Assembly: GCA_019671135.1 (NCBI GenBank)
Contig: JAHRHY010000001.1
Location: 2,604,001 to 2,668,000 of the forward strand
DNA: 64,000 nt
Reading direction: 5' to 3'
Source: Linnemannia hyalina
Taxonomy: Eukaryota > Mortierellomycota > Mortierellomycetes > Mortierellales > Mortierellaceae
Shown: in pieces, positions 1 to 12,457 of the stretch
Numbering within the stretch: position 1 is the first letter of the stretch
Layout of the letters: each line of letters opens with the position of its first letter
Made by a program: the position numbers and the translations under genes
Notes under the pieces: model-generated
Database searches by the model: none
Told to the model about the DNA's origin: nothing
The model's input: the letters and a program-made list of their open reading frames with translations, nothing else

Positions 1-1792
1 GCTCTGGCTGACAGTGGCCTCAAGGATGTCATAGACGGAGTCAAGTCGATCTCCGAGAGCACCATCAATGCCGTCGATATGTCAATCAACATTCTGGAGA
101 TCAAGCTGGGGGACACCGATACAGCCGACGCTCTTGCAGGAGCAGTATCCAATGGACAGGATGACGACAACATGTTCGAAAACCTTGCAGCCCTCGAAGG
201 GGCTGACCTGCGACGCCTCGACACCTTCCTCCGCAACAACGACCAAGATAAGATCCTAGGCAACCTCTACCGGATCACCACCGAGCAAGGACACGTCAAG
301 TGGGTCTGCTTCGAATACTATCAGGAGAAGTACCGTGTAACCGCGCTAGCGTCTTTTGTCCAGTCAGTCGAGGCAGCCGGTGGCAGCTATGACTCTCATC
401 TCGGCCAGGTCACGATCAACCTCAAGTCCGGCACCACGTCGAAGGATTTTTTCCGCCGACTTACCACTCAAGCCCCAGCCGTCCAGAGCCTAGATGTCAC
501 CCTCGACTGGGATTTCGGGTCTACAGATCTGGTCACTCTTGTCGATATGGTCGCCAAGTCCAATGTCAAGGTCGTGAAGCTAGATCTGCAGGACGATCAC
601 ACTTCCAACGCCACCATTGCATCACTGCGACCCGGGAAAGGACACTATCACTCTCTCCTTGGTCTTCTGTCTAACACCAAGCTTCGGGGCCTGCAGATTT
701 CCAACCTCTATCTCCTGTCAACTCGCATATCGAACCTGCCTACCAACTTTAATGCGTCGTGGCTCCAGACCTTTTGCTTCTATGGACGGATCAGCGATGA
801 TGAGGCTGGCGCTCCATGGGGTTGAGCTTGACGAAGGCTGTGTTTTCCCTGAAAATGCTGCGGCGGCTACATCTTAGTAGTTGGAGTCTAGAAAGGGATC
901 AAGGCGGCAACGCCAACGACTGTCGACCTCTGAAGGAGATCGTCTATTACTCGAGCCTCGAGAATACTAGTATTTTGACCAAGATCATCCGACAATCAGG
1001 ACCTGTGCTTGAGGTTCTCGTCCTCTGCTCCTATGATTAAGCAGCCCTCGATATTGGCCCTGAGAAGTCACCATCTATTCCGCTACTTGGTGGACATGAG
1101 AGGACCCGCCGCGCCTCTTTCCAATGTCCCTCACTTCTCTGCGCTCACACATCTCGACCTCTCAGTGCTCTTGACGCGTCCATCTCCCCAGTACCTGTCG
1201 ACTGTCTTGCCCCGCCTGGATTTAGTCCACTTTGGATGCAACAAATACTCGCATGTGCTACTCCAGTACTGCAAAGTTGCTTCCCTAAAGTCTCTCGATA
1301 ATGGACGCTAACATCGCCAATCTTGAGCTTCTTCTGGAGACGATTGGCGATGGGACTGCTGGTCATACCTGGGAGGGACTCGAGCAGTTATACATTAGAG
1401 GTATGACCTCCGACACCATCGTGCCCACACACTTTCTACAGAGCGCTCAGTTGACTCGACTGTACCTTGATAGCGTTGGCCACACACCTTTGGCAGCGGC
1501 ACTTGAGGCCGTCAACCTCTCCAAGCTGCAAGAAATATCCATTTACCACGGTACTTACCATCTGGACGTAGGGCCAGCCCTTGCGAAAAGGATCAACGAG
1601 TTTACAGAGTCTTTGGTGATTAGATTGGACGTGTATTCGATACGATATTTCGCACAAGATGGCAAACTTAGAACTGTTGTTGGTCCTTCCGAGACTCTGT
1701 CTCGTCATCGCGTAACCCACCTAGGTGACATGTGGCCTGAAGACCATCACTATCGCTTTCTACAGCACGTTCTCCCAGTGTACTCTTTTTGA
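1..1792 (+). pseudogene. Decayed LRR-family gene, copy 1 (5' end outside window)
   Basis: The first base of the window is already inside this reading frame, so the start lies upstream. The opening block (1-825) carries the family hallmark LAALEGADLRRLDTFLRN followed by GNLYRIT and GHVKWVC, then leucine-rich repeats; the same order recurs at 37.3 kb and 49.9 kb. The frame then breaks repeatedly: 1-825, about 816-1020, 1009-1311 and 1301-1792 are four successive pieces in different frames. Around 800-815 a segment of about 20 residues that copy 3 has (between FRFLQEV and LQSLHL) is missing. I therefore call it a pseudogene. The molecular function of the family is unknown to me; LRR folds usually bind proteins. 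Some of the frame changes could be unrecognised introns. Confidence 0.7.
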
Positions 1793-2304
1793 AGAACTTC
1801 ATTTTTTCTTGGTTCTCTTCTCGCTATTCTTGATTCTTCTTTTTTTTCCCCCGGTTCCCCGGTTCTCTTCCTTCGTCTTCGTCTTCGTTTCCCTTCTTCT
1901 CCATATCGTGACTAAAATGCGCTCATTAATAACACATGATGTTGAAAAAGTCCATTTGTGAGTATATATTAACAGAAAGAAAAACAGAAAAAGGTATTGT
2001 ACAGTTGCAACAGAGCCTCCAAAAACAAAATATAAGATGACCAAAGATGCCAAAAGGTCGACAATGATCAGTCCTGTTTCTTGCCCTGCAGAACAGAACC
2101 CAATACAACAGACCGTCGATGCCTAACCATTGGCACTCCTGAACCAGAGCCCAATCCTGAACCAGGAACATGGGCTAACACAGATCCCGGGGCATGCACA
2201 AGCGGCTGAGGCGTCAGTCTCCTACCAGGTACTCCTACCCCTACTCCTACTCCTACTCCTACTCCTACTCCTACTTCTGCGCCAACAACTGGCAGCATTG
2301 CGAT
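1793..2304. other. Intergenic region, convergent 3' ends
   Basis: About 0.5 kb lies between the LRR relic and the stop codon of FTR1. It holds T-rich sequence at 1795-1890 that probably serves 3' ends, and a hexanucleotide microsatellite at 2231-2275. I see no gene here. Confidence 0.6.
2231..2275. repeat. (CTCCTA)n microsatellite
   Basis: About seven near-perfect copies of CTCCTA lie just beyond the FTR1 stop codon, in its probable 3' UTR. The repeat creates spurious Leu- and Gly/Val-rich open frames on both strands. Confidence 0.9.
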
Positions 2305-3893
2305 TCATTCTGGCCGCTCTCCTCCACCAGTACCAACACCAGCTCCTGGGGTAGCACTGGCACCAGCATTTCGTACGGTGCCATATCCATCGTGGCGACG
2401 AGTGAGGTGGTGTGGTTGGTGTCCATCATGAGCACTGCTCTCCGCATTCTCATATCCTGCCAACGTCTGCTCACTCGCGTGCTCGCTGGAAGACCCCGTG
2501 ACCGGCGTGTACACCTCGCCATTCTCCTCGAGCTCAGTTGCCGACGAGCCTTCGCTCAACAAGGGCCTCGAAGCCGTCACATTCTCTCCAACCTTCTGAA
2601 CACGCTTGTTGTTGAGTCGGATCAACCAGGCGGAGACAAGACCCCAGTACATAATATACGACCCAACAGTCCAATACGACGCAATGTTGCTCCACCCAAC
2701 TAATGCATTTGCAACACTCCACCATCCAGCATCAGGCTGCTTGGGGTCACAGCACTTCAGCGCCCACAAGTTGTACCGCGGATCAAAAGTTCCTGCATCA
2801 TCCGATTGCGCTCCCGTAAGTCGGTTCCAATGATCCGCCTCAAACGCCGCAACACCCTTCGAGACCAAACCGGCAGCAAGTAACATCAACAAACAAGTCG
2901 AGCCCACAAAGAAAGGATGCAGTCTCATCTTGTTTCCTCCTCTGTAGATCAAGAACCCAATGAGCAGCCCCAACGCCACTCCTGCAACAACTGCAAGAGG
3001 GATCGCCTTGGGATCCTCCGTAAACGTGACGCCTCCAATGAAAACCACCGCCTCGAGTCCCTCTCTCAGGACAGTGACCAATGGCAGCAAGAAAAGAGCG
3101 TACTTGCGAGACTGGTTCCCGAGTCCGTTGGCGTTCTCGTCGTCCATGGCTTTGGAGAGCTTGAGTTTCCATTTTTCCTGCATTTGGTTGGTCCTGAGCA
3201 TGGCGATTCCGATAAGGGTGATCATCAATACTGCAATGAAGGAGAAGCAGCCGACCCAGATCCCCTCACTCGCCGCCCACAAGTTCTTTCCATACCAGTT
3301 CCTATGTTATCCAAGTTGCGCAAGTTGAATGTCTGTGAGTGCGTGTTTCCACAAACGTAAATGCAAACAGGGCACAAAAGAGCTATTGAAAAAGTGACAG
3401 CATAGAACGGTGACAAGTAACGGGCGAACTGTTGATTGTGTTATGAGAGAAGAAAGTAGTCTTACCAGACGAGGATAAAGGCTCCGCCGATAGCCAAAGA
3501 TATCAACAATCCAAGAGCAGTTCCTGCCCAGATCTACACCGTCGGAGAAGCAAGACAAACAAAAACACACAAATTTTGTTAGTTCCGAACAAACAAAACA
3601 CACACAAAGCAACGTCCTTTCCCCCCTCTCTCTATTTCGTCCTTCTCTCTGCTCGCCTGACCTTCCTACCACCAACAACAAACAAACAGATACGAAAAAA
3701 CACAACTCAATAAACGCTCTCTTCTGATTCCTTTCAAAAACCAAATTACCTGACGAGAAAGTCGCTTCCGCATGACATGGTCATCACTCAACACCTGCCG
3801 GAGGAATGAAAGCAGAACCGAGACGATGATCGCTGCCTCGACCGTCTCGCGAAAGATAATGAAGAACGTTGGGATACTTAGGTAGCCAGTCAT
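2305..3893 (-). CDS. FTR1: High-affinity iron permease FTR1
   Basis: Plasma-membrane Fe(III) permease that works with a multicopper ferroxidase (Fet3) in reductive iron uptake. Model: complement(2305-3301, 3466-3533, 3750-3893), 402 aa, close to the 404 aa of yeast Ftr1. All junctions are GT-AG. Visible signatures are RETVE at residues 15-19 and REGLE at about 150-154, the two REXXE iron-transport motifs, inside a polytopic membrane protein with about seven hydrophobic segments. The C-terminal tail of about 90 residues is hydrophilic and Ser/Glu-rich, as in other fungal permeases. The start codon directly precedes the first membrane segment. No ferroxidase partner lies in the window, whereas in many fungi FTR1 and FET3 are neighbours. 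The next gene upstream on the same strand is the Wee1-like kinase, so the FTR1 promoter must lie in 3894-4485. Confidence 0.95.
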
Positions 3894-3913
3894 TGTGCAA
3901 AACGTTCCTGTGT

Positions 3914-3968
3914 GTTGATGTTGATGTTGATGTTGATGTTGATGATGTTGATGTTGATGATGTTGATT
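3914..3968. repeat. (TGATGT)n microsatellite upstream of FTR1
   Basis: About nine copies of TGATGT, with two GATGATG interruptions, begin some 20 bp upstream of the FTR1 start codon. It therefore lies in the 5' UTR or core promoter, and its length may vary between strains. Confidence 0.9.
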
Positions 3969-4220
3969 GTTGGGGTTGGTGTCGATTCAAGTGAATGTGC
4001 AATGGAAAGAGGAGAGGGGAGTGGAAGTTTGGTTGTGTGACTCTGAGGTTGGGGAGTGAGACAGAAAAAGGAAAAGAGTCTCCGAGGTCGAGGTCCGAAA
4101 AAAAAAAGATAGGGGGGAAAAGAAGGGGTGAGTAAATAAAGGTGGTGAAGAAAGAAAGGATATAAGGGAATGGGAAAAGATAGATAGGGGTCGATGAAGG
4201 GACGACCGTTAACGTCTTTG

Positions 4221-4284
4221 TGGGTGTGTGTGTGTGTGAGAAAGAGAAAGAGAAAGAGAAAGAGACAGAGAAAGAGAAAGAAAG
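4221..4284. repeat. (TG)n then (GAAAGA)n microsatellite
   Basis: A (TG) tract of about nine units runs directly into about seven GAAAGA units. It lies between FTR1 and the kinase stop codon, probably in promoter or 3' UTR sequence. Confidence 0.9.
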
Positions 4285-4485
4285 TCGGAGGAGAAAACAG
4301 GGTAATCAGATTCGATTTGTCTCGACACTGGAAAAATCTGATATCTTATTCCGTCACCAGAAACAAACCCACTCTTAGTGTTTTTATTCATAGCAAAGCG
4401 ATCTTGTAGTAAATAGCAAACAGAAACGAAAAAGAAAAAGAAAAAAGAAAAACTAAAAAGAAAAAAAAGGCAAGCAGACAAGCGA

Positions 4486-7083
4486 TTAAACAGACTGCAG
4501 AAGAAGTCCGGACATGGCTTCCTCGGTGCGTGCACCCTTACTGGCGGCATCATTACGCTTGCCCAGGATCCGTTGAATCTTCGGGTGGCTCAGAATAGAC
4601 GATGTACTGGGCCGCATCAAGTAGTCCGGCTGCATCATCTCCTTCATCAGCTCAACCAAATCCTCAGAAAACACCCTCTGATGACTCGACTTTAAAATCG
4701 ACGATCCCAGGACAGATTCGAACGGGGCTGAAACTGACGATCCTGAAAGTGGGCTTGCACTCATAACTGCTGTTAATGAGGATGCAGTCGTAGACGCGGT
4801 CGAGGTGGCTGTTGATGATGGTTCGTTGGGAGGGGTATCCAGTGCTCCTTCAATAAAATTCCTGCCTTGGTCCGTAATATTCTCCAGCGAAAAGTCGCCG
4901 TCTCGGAGCTCATGCCAATGTCGCCCCTCTCCCGGAAGGTCACCGCTCTGGTTCGTGATCATCTCGTAGATTGTCATACCCAGACTGAAAATGTCGGAAT
5001 ATTTGCCGCAGTGCCCATTCAGTAACTCCTGTGCCATGTAGAACTTGTCGCCCTCGGTAATATCCTTCTTCTCGACAGGGTAGGCAATCGAATGGCCAAA
5101 GTCACCGATCTTCAGCGCTCCTGCTGCTGTAATAAAGATATTCTCAGGCTTGATATCCAAGTGAATGATATTGCTGTCATGAATGGCTCTTAATCCCTGT
5201 TACATTTATGTCACAAACAACCAATCTGTGTTAGAGAATCTGAGGGGAAGGTAAACATATGAAGCACCAAGCAAATGGATCAATTACTTACAGATGCGAG
5301 ATCGGTGAGACATTTCCATGTCCGCTTCTCGTCAAACCCGCCATATTTCTTCTGAGCCAGCAGCGCCGATTGTAAACTATATCGAAGAAAAAGGAAGCAA
5401 TACAAGAGTCAATGACGCCCACATAAATTATGATACCGGTACCATGAATGTCAAAGAGACCAAAGGTACCTTCCGAGCTTGCACAGTTCCATGCGCATGT
5501 AGATCTTGCCCTTTTGTTCCCATGCCTCCAGAAGTTGCAAAACGTTGGGCGACTTTTCTACCCGCCACATATTCCTGACCTCGTTCAAATATCGCTTTCT
5601 ATAATGCAGATGGCCAGAAATAAGGCGGTGATGTCAATAACAACATAAGGTAAAAGGAAGGCTTGCCAATCGCAAATCCAGGCCACAGGTTGGCGTACCT
5701 CTCCATGGCACCTTGCACAGTGCGCAAGAGCCGCTTAACAGCGTAAAACTCCTTGCTGTTTTTGCTCTGGACTTTCAAAACGTCAGCGTGCTCTCCTGCT
5801 CCAAGGACTATCTCGTTAACGTAAAAGTTGGTCGTCAGGTAGTCCGGGTATAATCTCGATCCTGCCTTGCCCTTTGAAAACATCACTATTAAAGAAACAA
5901 AGGATCATGATTAGCTCATGTGTTTCAAAAACGAGTATTTTTGACAAGACAAACTACAACAAGGATAAAAATCGGTGCTCACCTCGTCGGTCGAGACGGA
6001 ACAAGTCCTCCAAGTACTCCTCTGTCAGGTGATGCGGGTACTCTGAATACCACTGACTTTCCGACAGATAGTCCATCTCGAAGCGCGCTTTTGGCTTTGG
6101 TGATCCCAAAAACGGGTTATTTTCACCGTCATTTCCGAAGGGTGAGTTGACCGACGCAGTTCTTGTGAGAAATGAGAAATTGAGAGGGTCATTCTGTCGT
6201 GGCGTTCCTGGTGGTGTTCCAAAGTTTGGTGCAAGAACTGGTGAATATATTGAGCCTCCACTTGGTTCCGGTGTCGATGGCTTGGAAAAGTCGAGGATCC
6301 TAACTGGGGCATCGTTTTCTGTTTTAGCATATGTTCCATCGTTAGTCCTGCATTATTATTAAATTCCTCATGTACCGCTTCTCCGCCTGGGTTTCCTGAT
6401 AGAGCATGTTCATATGACTTGTGAGGGCGCACCTTTGGAAGAAAGACTTTTGAACCCTTTGCTTCGAAGGGTCTCCTCTCCTGGACTGGGTGTTTGCGGG
6501 TGTTTTCCGAGAAGTGAGCCGTTGTCGGTCATTTTTGACAAAAGGGACCCCGGCCGAGCAAACGTGGGTTTGACGAGAGGTGCTGTGCTTCCATGAATCT
6601 TGGAAGGTGTGGAGATAAAGTCGTCGTCGCCTATAGGTGGAGGGGTCTTCATAACCCGTCGTCGTGGCACCATTGCTGCGGCTCGCTCGCCTTCCAGTAG
6701 CATGGGGTTCCGTGTGTGCAAAGGTGTAGCCAGACCTGATGTAGAGACTCTTCTTTGCTCGAGGGTTTTGAGTCCTGCCGAGAGGAATGAGTTTGGCAGG
6801 GATGAAGAGATGGTCGAGTCTGTGTCGCTGTCGTCTGCTCCGTCGTTGTTCTCTTCCTGATGTTGCTGGTCGACGTCCATGGCTTCTCCTGCTTCTGATG
6901 TGTTTTCGGGTTGGGTGTCTCGTTGTGTCTGTTTGCCCTTGGAAGTCATCTTTGAGTCTAAACCAGCAAAGTGAGGCAATGTTTGTGCGTTAGCGTCTAA
7001 TTGCAAACTAGGACTACTAGTACCACCATTTGAGATCGTTGATGCTCAATGTGGTCATCGTTCTTACCTTGGGCCAGGGTCAT
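4486..7083 (-). CDS. Wee1/Swe1-family protein kinase
   Basis: Cell-cycle kinase of the family that phosphorylates the inhibitory tyrosine of Cdc2/Cdk1 and delays entry into mitosis. Model: complement(4486-5196, 5292-5376, 5470-5598, 5699-5885, 5983-6318, 6433-6957, 7068-7083), 662 aa; seven exons, every junction GT-AG and in phase. The first exon is only 16 nt. Residues 1-290 are a disordered Ser/Pro-rich regulatory region. The kinase domain starts near 310: glycine loop GAGEHA (321-326), ATP-binding Lys343, MELC hinge, HLDIKPEN with catalytic Asp440 (HLD instead of HRD is typical of Wee1), DFG at 458-460 and MAQELL in place of APE. An acidic/Ser-rich insert splits the C-lobe. The third glycine of the loop is Ala, which weakens the canonical pattern. 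Intron 2 has a GACTAACG branch site. Internal ATGs at 6949 offer alternative starts. Confidence 0.93.
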
Positions 7084-9991
7084 GAATTCAGTCGTTGCGC
7101 AGGCTGTGGTGTAAAGGTGAACGAGAGTGTGCGTGTGTAAGCGCCGCAGACTCTAATGTTGTCCTGACAAAAACAATAGAAGTGGTTGGCGACGACGTGC
7201 ACAGCGCGACAGGGAGAGTAATAATGTATTTGGTGGCGGACGAGTTCAAAAAGGACTGCCTCTGTGTTGTAGTGGTGGGTGGTTGTTCGTTACTGTTAAG
7301 GAGAGTGAAGATTCGCTTGGTGATCAGGTTGTTGTTGTTGGTTTGTCTGGAGGCTGATCGTTTGTTGCTGGCGTGCCTGGTGGTTGTAGTTGGGGAGCTT
7401 AGTGCGCGCGTGGATGGTGAAAGAAGAAGAATAAAAAGTGTGCTGTTGATTCTTGTGTGGTTGTTGAAAAGAAAAGGGTTTGAAAACAAACAACGGCTTC
7501 GAATTGGACAATGTTTAAATGCACAACATGTAATTGCACACTAACTAATTGCACGATATTTAATTGCCCGAATTGCTACGATATACGAACATGTAGTGCC
7601 CTTGACCTTCTACATGCTCCCCCCTCCTTCGCTTCTCCTACCATTGCCAACAAGGTGATTTTTGATTCATGCGCACGCCGCTCGTTGCTATTATTGTCTT
7701 TTTTCATGCGGGAATGCAAAACTGCTGTACGCTTGTCAAGTACAGCACTACACACGACCTATTATGCATATATTGAATTCACGCTTCACGTACATTTAAC
7801 AGACAGTAAGCATGAAGAACAACGCATCGTTCACCGTTAGTTTCCCTTTTCATGTGTTCGCTTTACTTCCACTGTTAATACAATTGCATTCGTAAATGTA
7901 TATGGTCCTACTTGTCAATGTTTCCATCTGATAGAAATACTTGTCCGTCCTGCCATGCCCTGCCGCCGGAGGAGCAGGGGGCAAGGAAGGGAGACGGTAC
8001 GGCGCGGGCCTTTGAATAGTCTGGCATGGGCACAAACAAAAAATAGAAGGAGATCAGTCACCAAAAAAGCAGAAAATGCAGGAAAGGCAGTGAGAATTCA
8101 GGTGGGACAAAGAAGACAAGAGGGCGCCTTTCCTTGTAGAATCGATGGGTTGTCGATCATGCAGCGTGTAAGTTCATGTGTGCGTTTTGTGTGTGCGTAG
8201 GTTGTCATTGTGTTCATTGCGTTGTGCGAGCCCCTGATTTCTTGGAATAGTTCCGGACCAAGCGGGGTCCTCATGACAACTACTGACGGCCGTGGATGAG
8301 AGAGAGGGAAGCAACAACGATAAGTGAGAAAAGGAGGCAACAATGAAATGAGAAGGAACGAGAAGGAGAGTACCGGTGACGCATTAATAGTAACAGTTGT
8401 TGAACAGACAGGTAACGACAATAGTTAGTTGCAAGAAATCCAAGGAGGGAGGCGAGTCGCAAGCATCAAACGGAATGCAAGCAAAGTTGTCATGCCAACT
8501 TGCCAAGAAAAAAAAAGGGCGGTTACCCAGTATCAAAACTACTATACTTTACTTGCTGTTAAGCGTTTGATCCTGCTTCCTGTCTAGGAATTGGGAGTTA
8601 GGAGTTAGGACAGATGATGGAGCGTGGTGTGTCTGTGAGTATGGATGTTAGGTATTAGGCAACCATTGTCCACGAGTGAATCAGGAGTAAGAGGCCATTC
8701 AAGGCCGTATTAATATCAACGAGAGAGAAAAGGGGAGAGAGAGGGAGACATGGAAACTGAGGGCTGAAGAGAGCAAGAACGAGGACTGTTATCTATCTGT
8801 TCACCTGTAGGTGTTCTAGTTCCGCGCGTGTGTGCTGTTGATGCACGAGGAGTGCGTTGCTTTATGATTCTTTTTTGTTCCTCCTTCCTCCTTCCTAACT
8901 TCCCTCCCTCTTGCCCATCCCAGCCAGTCCTTTGTTTTGCAGCGAAACCCCCCCTTCCTTTCATATCTCGACCCTCTCCCCACTCAACCCGTCCATCCAT
9001 CCCAGCCAGCTTGCCGGTCATTCCAGCCCCTCCATCATCCCAGCCACCGCATCCCAGTAAGCAAGAGCACACTTTTATTTTGATCCTTTTCACGCATCCA
9101 CCATTTTTCCTTCTTTCTTCTTTCTTCTCCCTTCTTCCACTTTCCTGTTTCCACTTTCATCTCTAAGAGCACTCTTTCTTCGCCCATTGCCCTACGTCCC
9201 CTTCCTCTCGCCAACTGTGCAACTATATCTCCCTCAGCTCATCCAGCAGTAACCAACACTATACCCATTCAATCAACTTCTCATTTACTTCACCTCCATT
9301 CTCAGAGCATTTTCCTTTGGACCTTTAATCCTATCTTCTACCTTGTCATCCATATCCCAATCCACAGGCAGATCAGGCACACCTCCCCCACCTCAACCTT
9401 CTTCTTCATCTTCTTAATTCCTCTTCCTCTTCCTCTCACTTCCTCTTCCTCCCAAGGTCAGATAGCCAAATCGACTCCTCCAGTCTCCTTCGCTTTTCTT
9501 CTCTCCGAAAGGAACATCGAGGACATCCTCCAACTCTCTTTTATTTTTATTTTCTGTGACTTGAACCATCCAGTCCGACTCCCCACTCCTCCCCTGCATA
9601 TTCCTGCGACATTTCCTTTTCTTCCCTCTCGCTCTTCTCTTACCCCCTCTCATTCTCGCCGTCGAGTCGTGGCAGTCATCAGAACTGGGAACAACCCCCC
9701 TACCCTTCTTCTTGATCCATCCAAGGTAAGAAAGGGGAGCGGGAACTCTGAACTATGATTGTGTATCTGTGTATCATCTCCCTCCCTCTCTCTCTTTTTG
9801 AATGCGTCAAGGCCAATTCTTTCCCATCCAAGCAAACAACATTCATGCCATGGCCCTCTCTCCCTCCCCGTCCCCTTCTTTCCCTTGTTCCCTCGCTACT
9901 CAGCCTGCCATGACAACAAACAACAGAGAGCCTGGAGTATCGGATTTCGTCTGTTCCTCTGTTCCATATGACTCTTTCTCCCATACCCGCT

Positions 9992-10050
9992 CCTTCCCTT
10001 CCCTTCCCTTCCCTTCCCTTCCCTTCCCTTCCCTTCCCTTTCCTTTCCTT
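9992..10050. repeat. (TTCCC)n microsatellite
   Basis: About ten tandem TTCCC pentamers grade into TTTCC. This is the core of the pyrimidine tract upstream of the 12458 gene. Confidence 0.9.
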
Positions 10051-11612
10051 TTCCTCTTCCCTCCCTTCCTTTTCTCTCCTTCCTTTTCTTTTTTTCCCCT
10101 TTTCCTCTCTTCTTTTTTTTCCTTTCCTTTACTTTTCGTTCCTTTTTTCTCTTCGCTGCTTTTCTTCTTTCCTGATTTTTCTTACACTCGATTTCTCCCC
10201 CTTGGCCCTCGTGGCAGAAAGACGGATTTGATACACATACAACAACGAACGTGGCGCTATGGATGTTCATTGGGCTTTGTTCTACTCCATTCTCAACACC
10301 AATTGTTTTCCTATTCTCTCCCTCTCCTGCTCTTTGTGAACAAAAGTCTCCAGGAACCAAAAGGGATCTGTCGAATAAAGTGATAACATCACAGCAAACA
10401 ACATACAACCTACGAGACAGTGTGGGTGCGTGTTGTCTTCGTAACCTGTTGGAACGACCTATAACGGTGGATACGGCGGAATACAAAACAAACAGACACG
10501 TTTGCTTCATCACCTCGCACCCCTTGCTGTCGCTGGCGTTGCTATGGATCCCTTGGTATTGAATGAAGATTTGCCTCGTCCATCCTTCCTTCCCTTCTTC
10601 CTGTTTGTTGTTTTGGCCAATGCTAATTGCCTTTGCAATTCCTGTTGTACCATTGACGATATCTTACAGCTCTATATTCCCTCGTATTTCTCGTTACTTC
10701 TCCCCTTCTATACTTTTACCTTTTGCCCTTTTGCTCTCTTTTCAGGATCTTGCTTTATAAGCCTGCTCCATGATCCATGATCCATGATCCATCCCTCGCT
10801 TGAGCCCAACACTTTCCTTCCCTTTCATTGCTATTCATTGTTGGTTGATTCTCCTCCGAGATCACAATGGCCCTTTTGTGTGTCCCAATAATGCATATCT
10901 CTCTGTTTTTTGTCAATGGCTTGTGTTCGTGTGCTACAAAGGACGATCCTTTTTTTCTCTCTCTCTCTGTCTCCCTTTGTCGCTTTCGATTGTTCCCATA
11001 CCCATATGCAATTGTTTATTGTGTTTTGTGTGCAGATGCTCCCGAGCTCCTATAATAACATACGAAAAGCAACATGCTGACACGCTTTTCTTTCTCACTC
11101 TTCTTTCTACTCTCTTTTTTGTTTTGCTTTGATCCTTTCCCTTCATCCTTATTCTACTCTCCCTCCCCGCCCTTGGTTTTATTTATGTCTTATTTCCTTT
11201 CCTTTCACTCTCCCTCCAATTCATACACGTTTCTACACCCCTCCGCTCTTACTCTTCTCTCTCTCCTTCTCCTTCCCTCTTTCACTGTCACTTTGTGTCC
11301 CATTCATTTATAAATTAGTCTCTAGCTTTATTGCTGTTTCGCTCGCCCGGGCCACATTCACATCTCCCTCAAGAAGCACAAGCCAACGCAATTTAAAACA
11401 GCACATATCATCGTACCGCACCGACAACAATACAAAACGGAGACACGAGGAGGCAAAACAGCACACAGCATATATCACGAGGACAAACAAATAGCATCCC
11501 CAAAACCCAGCATCCCATTGTATATATTCCACAGAAGCATAGCCAGCATTTTTTTCATCATTCGTATTCAACTGCCGACGACAATCCCATTTTCAACAAG
11601 TAGCATCCGTTG

Positions 11613-11646
<34 letters not shown>

Positions 11647-11660
11647 CGACGACGACAACA
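11613..11660. repeat. (CAA)n/(CGA)n microsatellite
   Basis: A run of about a dozen CAA triplets is followed by CGA triplets, non-coding, about 0.8 kb upstream of the 12458 start codon. Confidence 0.9.
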
Positions 11661-12457
11661 ACGAAAAGAAAAGCATCCTCCTCCTTTTCTTCCTCCCCTC
11701 CTTCTCATTCTTAAGCAAGGCAGCATTTGCATTCAACAATCAACAAATAACACTCACGGAAGCAACAACTCTTTATCCAACGAGCACAGGACAAACAAAG
11801 GTAATCATCCCGAACCCTTCATCAGTCACCATCGCTCCCATCACTACGCTGATCAACAACAAAGAAACGCCTCTTTGATCGTCCAATGAGAGATTCTCCT
11901 TCAACAACTACCTTAATCTCGAGTATTTTTCCAAAATATCCACCATTCACACCACCATATCATCGTACGATCGCTATCGCCCATCATCGCCACCCAACCG
12001 TACATTCTAAAGGTCGCATATTCGCCAAATCCCATCTCTTCCACTCTGCCGTTTCCATCTTCTTCCTTATTCCCTCTTCCTTCGCCTGCTCGTTGTGCCC
12101 TTTTGCTGCTCTTTTATTTTTCTTTCTTTCTTGACCCCTTTCTCTTTTTCCCATCCTTCCTCTTACTCTCTTTACTTCATTCTCTCTCTCTCTCTTCGCT
12201 CTCTTTACTCTCCACTCTCTCCTCACTCTCAACATATACACATCCCTTCTCTCACCTCTCTTTCTCACTTTCCTTTGTCTCCATCTCCCCAGTTTTGCCC
12301 TTCTGTGCCGTCTTGCCTCACCTCCCCCTATTCTTCCTAATATCCCGCTATAAACAACGCACTCAGCCACCAACTGCATACTGACTCCCAACACGCTCTT
12401 TACCCTTCTCCCTCCACATCTACCCCAACCAACCATACTACCCACACACACTTACTC

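Larger units (their letters stand above)
3894..4485. other. FTR1 upstream region / kinase 3' region with microsatellites
   Basis: The 592 bp between the FTR1 start and the stop of the Wee1-like kinase contain two microsatellites and purine-rich DNA. GATA-containing tracts (AGATAGATAGGG near 4180) are present. Fungal iron repressors of the Sre1/Fep1 GATA family act at such promoters, but the consensus is too loose here to claim a site. Confidence 0.5.
7084..12457. other. 5.4-kb gene-free region, strongly pyrimidine-rich on plus strand
   Basis: No convincing coding region is visible on either strand. The first 400 bp are probably the promoter of the Wee1-like gene. From about 8870 to 12450 the plus strand is dominated by C and T runs, with simple repeats at 9992 and 11613; this resembles the promoters/leaders of other genes in the window (17.5-17.7 kb, 48.3-48.5 kb) but is far longer. 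A donor-like CAAGGTAAGAA at about 9721 hints at a spliced 5' UTR of the gene starting at 12458. Open frames here are Ser/Pro/Phe/Leu low complexity produced by the repeats. Confidence 0.6.

Noticed and set aside
2130..2354. Leu-rich and Gly/Val-rich open frames
   Set aside because: They are translations of the (CTCCTA)n repeat in the FTR1 3' region and have no other content.
8098..9166. Several overlapping frames on both strands
   Set aside because: All are short, repeat-driven or without conserved content; the region looks regulatory.
9802..10383. Long plus-strand frames rich in Phe/Pro/Leu
   Set aside because: Produced by the (TTCCC)n repeat and C/T-rich DNA; no non-repetitive domain, no conserved start.
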